Origin: Flavobacterium psychrophilum
GTDB taxonomy: Bacteria; Bacteroidota; Bacteroidia; Flavobacteriales; Flavobacteriaceae
Assembly: GCA_001708385.1 (NCBI GenBank)
Contig: CP012388.1
Span: forward strand, 1,488,001 to 1,552,000
Length of the DNA stretch: 64,000 nt
Direction: 5' to 3'
The first letter of the stretch is position 1. Every line of letters starts with the position of its first letter. A model generated the notes under the pieces. It made no database searches. It saw only the letters and a program-made list of their open reading frames with translations, and was not told where the DNA came from. The position numbers and the translations under genes are program-made. Positions 60,828 through 64,000 of the stretch are shown in pieces.

Positions 60828-63455
60828 ATGAAATCCCAGGATATCAGGAAACAGTTCTTAGATTTTTTCAAGGAAAAAGGCCACCTAATCGTGCCTTCTG
60901 CACCTATTGTTACTAAAGACGACCCTACGCTTATGTTCAACAACTCGGGTATGGCCCAGTTTAAGGAATTCTTCCTTGGCAACGGCACACCGAAGAGCAA
61001 GCGTATTGCCGACACCCAGAAATGCCTTCGCGTATCTGGTAAGCACAACGATTTGGAAGATGTAGGTTTTGATACCTATCACCATACCATGTTTGAAATG
61101 CTTGGTAACTGGAGCTTTGGTGATTACTTTAAAAAAGAAGCCATTAACTGGGCGTGGGAACTTTTAACTGAAGTATATAAAATACCAAAAGACATTCTGT
61201 ATGTGAGTGTTTTTGAAGGAAGCCCTGAAGAGAATGTACCATTCGATCAGGAAGCTTATGATATCTGGAAAGGTCTTATTGACGAAGACCGTATTATTCT
61301 TGGCAACAAGAAAGACAACTTCTGGGAAATGGGCGACCAGGGTCCGTGCGGACCATGTTCTGAAATTCACGTAGACATCCGTTCTGCTGAAGAGAAAGCA
61401 CTTATATCGGGTAAATCACTTGTAAATAACGATCACCCACAGGTTGTTGAGATATGGAACAACGTATTTATGGAATTTAACCGTAAAGCTGATGGTTCAC
61501 TTGAAAAACTGCCTGCTCAGCATGTTGATACAGGTATGGGCTTTGAGCGTCTTTGTATGGTGTTGCAAAATGTTACATCTAACTACGACACAGATGTTTT
61601 CACTCCGCTTATCGAGAAAATTGAAATTCTTACAGGGGCCAAATACACTATTAAAGCAGCAAACGACGCTGAAGAGAAAACCAATATTGCTATTCGTGTT
61701 ATTGCCGACCACGTCCGTGCTGTAGCTTTTGCTATTGCCGATGGTCAGCTGCCATCTAACGGTGGTGCAGGATATGTAATACGCAGGATATTAAGAAGGG
61801 CTATCCGTTACGGATTTACCTTCCTTGACAAAAAAGAGCCATTCATTAATGAGCTTGTAGCTGTGCTGGCTACGCAAATGGGCGAATTCTTCCCGGAGAT
61901 CAAGTCGCAGCAGTCATTGGTTACCAATGTAGTCAGGGAAGAAGAAGCTTCTTTCTTAAGAACACTGGATCAGGGATTACAACTGCTTGACAACGTTATT
62001 ACACAAACAGATGGTAAAGAAGTTTCAGGCAGTAAAGTATTTGAACTATATGATACTTTCGGTTTCCCTGAAGACTTAACAGCGCTTATCCTTAAAGAAA
62101 AAGGCCTTGAATATAACAAAGCCGATTTTGATGCTGAGCTTAAAAAACAAAAAGACCGTTCGCGTGCCGCTTCTGAAGTAGCGACAGACGACTGGGTTCT
62201 TTTAGCAGAAGGCAATATTGAAACCTTTGTTGGTTATGATCAGGCAGAGAACGAAGTGAAAATTACCCGTTACCGTAAAGTAGATTCTAAAAAAGATGGT
62301 GTTTTATATCAGATCGTTTTAGACAATACTCCTTTCTATCCGGAAGGCGGAGGACAGGTAGGTGACAAAGGATCTTTGGTAGCGGCAAACGAAACTATCG
62401 AAGTACTTGACACTAAAAAAGAAAACAACCTTATACTGCACATTGCTAAAAAGCTTCCTGAAAACGTAAACGGTACTTTTATTGCAAAGGTTAATGAGAA
62501 GCTAAGAAGTGATTCTGCAAGTAACCACTCGGCTACCCACCTCCTTCACCAGGCGTTGCGCACTATACTAGGCACGCACGTTGAACAAAAAGGATCGTTG
62601 GTAAGCCCTGGCTATCTTCGTTTTGACTTTTCGCATTTTGCAAAAGTTACCGATGAGGAATTGAAACAGGTAGAAGATTTTGTAAACGCAAGAATACAGG
62701 AACACCTTCCGCTTATTGAGCGCAGGAACATTCCGTTTAAACAAGCAGTTGAAGAAGGTGCAATGGCACTTTTTGGTGAAAAATATGGCGATAATGTACG
62801 CGCCATTAAATTTGGCGAAAGCATGGAGCTTTGCGGTGGTATACACGTAAGGAACACTGCCGATATATGGTACTTTAAAATTGTAAGCGAAGGTGCGGTT
62901 GCTGCCGGTATCCGCAGGATAGAAGCAATAACCAATGAAGCTGTTAAAGCTTACTTTGCCACACAGGAAAAAGAACTTGAAGAAATTAATGCTGCACTTA
63001 AAAATCCACAGGATACGCTTAAGGCTGTAGTATCGCTTCAGGACGAAAACACAAAACTTAAAAAGCAGCTTGAAGCACTGCTTCGCGATAAGGCAAAAAA
63101 CCTTAAAGGCGAACTTGCAACAGAGCTTAAAGAAATAAACGGCGTTCAGTTTCTTGCAAAACAGGTAGACCTTGACGCCACAGGCGCTAAAGATCTTGCT
63201 TACGAACTGGGAACTTTAGGCACTAACTTATTCCTTGTACTGGCTACTGCCGATGAAGGCAAGCCAATGCTTACCTGCTACATCTCTAAAGAACTTGTAG
63301 CCAATAAAGGCCTTAATGCAGGACAGGTAGTACGCGAACTGGGTAAATTTATCCAGGGCGGCGGCGGAGGACAGCCTTTCTTTGCTACTGCCGGCGGTAA
63401 AAATGCTGCGGGTATTAATGATGCATTAGCAGCAGCAGAAAATTTCATAAAATAA
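60828..63455 (+). CDS. alaS: Alanine--tRNA ligase
   Basis: 875 residues, full length. Class II core at the N-terminus ([56 protein letters not shown]), an editing domain with the zinc ligands [10 protein letters not shown] and CGGIHVRN, and a C-terminal C-Ala domain ending in the Gly-rich [16 protein letters not shown]. Single-gene unit with strong terminator. Nothing unusual. Confidence 0.97.
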   Translation: MKSQDIRKQFLDFFKEKGHLIVPSAPIVTKDDPTLMFNNSGMAQFKEFFLGNGTPKSKRIADTQKCLRVSGKHNDLEDVGFDTYHHTMFEMLGNWSFGDYFKKEAINWAWELLTEVYKIPKDILYVSVFEGSPEENVPFDQEAYDIWKGLIDEDRIILGNKKDNFWEMGDQGPCGPCSEIHVDIRSAEEKALISGKSLVNNDHPQVVEIWNNVFMEFNRKADGSLEKLPAQHVDTGMGFERLCMVLQNVTSNYDTDVFTPLIEKIEILTGAKYTIKAANDAEEKTNIAIRVIADHVRAVAFAIADGQLPSNGGAGYVIRRILRRAIRYGFTFLDKKEPFINELVAVLATQMGEFFPEIKSQQSLVTNVVREEEASFLRTLDQGLQLLDNVITQTDGKEVSGSKVFELYDTFGFPEDLTALILKEKGLEYNKADFDAELKKQKDRSRAASEVATDDWVLLAEGNIETFVGYDQAENEVKITRYRKVDSKKDGVLYQIVLDNTPFYPEGGGQVGDKGSLVAANETIEVLDTKKENNLILHIAKKLPENVNGTFIAKVNEKLRSDSASNHSATHLLHQALRTILGTHVEQKGSLVSPGYLRFDFSHFAKVTDEELKQVEDFVNARIQEHLPLIERRNIPFKQAVEEGAMALFGEKYGDNVRAIKFGESMELCGGIHVRNTADIWYFKIVSEGAVAAGIRRIEAITNEAVKAYFATQEKELEEINAALKNPQDTLKAVVSLQDENTKLKKQLEALLRDKAKNLKGELATELKEINGVQFLAKQVDLDATGAKDLAYELGTLGTNLFLVLATADEGKPMLTCYISKELVANKGLNAGQVVRELGKFIQGGGGGQPFFATAGGKNAAGINDALAAAENFIK

Positions 63456-63470
63456 ATTAATGAAAATTAT

Positions 63471-63511
63471 ACAAAACCCCAACTGCTTTGCTTTTGGGGT
63501 TTTGTTTTTTT
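63471..63511 (+). terminator. Terminator of alaS
   Basis: ACAAAACCCCAA/TTGGGGTTTTGT with a 10-nt loop, then TTTTTT. Confidence 0.9.
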
Positions 63512-63536
63512 AAATTTACAGTATAATAAAAACAAC

Positions 63537-64000
63537 ATGCAGTTCTCAACTCAAATACCTGTTATCCCAAGCAATAATCCGATTGATTACAACTCTAAAA
63601 TTGTGTCATTAGGATCGTGCTTTGCTGTGAATATTGGGCAAAAGTTTGATTACTTTAAATTTAAAAATACGACCAATCCTTTTGGGATATTGTTTCATCC
63701 GCTGGCGCTGGAAAAGTTTATAAGCTATGCTTTAAACAATAAGCAATTTACCGAAGCTGATACTTTTGAACAAAATGGACTATGGCATTGCTTTGATGCA
63801 CATTCTGATCTCAGCCATATTAATAAGGCTGCGTTACTAGATAATCTTAATGCAGCATGCTCTTCGGCGAATGCCACAATAAAAGAAGCAACGCATCTTA
63901 TCATTACCCTTGGTACGGCCTGGGTATACCGTTACATTACAACAGGGAACCTTGTTGCCAACTGCCACAAAGTACCTCAAAAAGAATTTACAAAAGAGTT
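63537..64000 (+). CDS. GSCFA-domain protein, 5' part, cut by window edge
   Basis: About 154 N-terminal residues are visible from ATG 63537; the rest is outside. IVSLGSCFAVNIGQKF contains the family-naming GSCFA (the Ser is the presumed nucleophile of an SGNH-type hydrolase), followed by NPFGILFHPLALEKFI and LIITLGTAWVYRYI, both conserved in the family. GSCFA proteins are probably surface esterases or transferases in Bacteroidota; the substrate is unknown. The gene has a poor promoter match and follows alaS after its terminator. Confidence 0.9.
   Translation, partial: MQFSTQIPVIPSNNPIDYNSKIVSLGSCFAVNIGQKFDYFKFKNTTNPFGILFHPLALEKFISYALNNKQFTEADTFEQNGLWHCFDAHSDLSHINKAALLDNLNAACSSANATIKEATHLIITLGTAWVYRYITTGNLVANCHKVPQKEFTKE

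Overview
The window looks like chromosome from a member of the Bacteroidota, most likely family Flavobacteriaceae (Flavobacterium or a close relative). Signs of this are a SusC/SusD pair, a type IX secretion sorting domain on a subtilase, GSCFA and J-KTSC proteins, low GC, and a recurring TAnnTTTG -7 promoter element, often with TTG or TTTG 19 nt upstream. I see no phage, transposon, integrase or CRISPR array. Genus is an inference from protein flavour, not a computed placement.

Layout. 0-4 kb: end of an exonuclease, a CBS-domain cysteine/cystathionine synthase and a porin-like barrel. 4-12 kb: a SusC-SusD-Calx-beta lipoprotein transport operon and a secreted S8 peptidase. 12-16 kb: housekeeping (rnhB, lipB, lysS) and a membrane protein. 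16-20 kb: a copper-type cluster (barrel, di-heme MbnH-like protein, MbnP-like lipoprotein, small CNGKC protein) with two small Spy-like periplasmic proteins. 20-26 kb: hemL, a glucosaminidase, a PLP desulfhydrase/deaminase and a GAF protein. 26-31 kb: an HD-plus-Pycsar-effector-like membrane protein divergent from a 1243-residue phosphoesterase / CotH-like kinase / beta-barrel fusion.

32-40 kb is a gene cluster of stress character: DUF892 ferritin-like protein, YghA-type SDR, two paralogous small 'PYEDPA' proteins, a KTSC-like protein, SemiSWEET, small disordered or lipoprotein ORFs (one of 59 residues), a CinA-type deamidase, MgtC, an SRPBCC protein and secreted Pro/Thr-rich proteins. Three promoters in this stretch share a 17-nt direct-repeat box (GTTAA-N6-GTTAAT) placed exactly 37 nt upstream of a TAACTTTA -7 element. 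This points to a local, activator-dependent regulon and is the strongest unlisted signal I found.

40-43 kb is a thiamine salvage operon (thiM-thiE-thiD-tenA) behind a TPP riboswitch. 43-48 kb holds small envelope proteins, a single-domain response regulator, two lipocalin-like paralogs and a J-KTSC protein. 48.0-48.9 kb has two initiator-type tRNA-Met genes and a tandem array of three decayed copies carrying GC-rich palindromes. 49-64 kb holds era, der, two tandem 941/942-residue TonB-type barrels, an M23-MerR-LemA-TPM-TPM operon, alaS, and the start of a GSCFA-domain gene.
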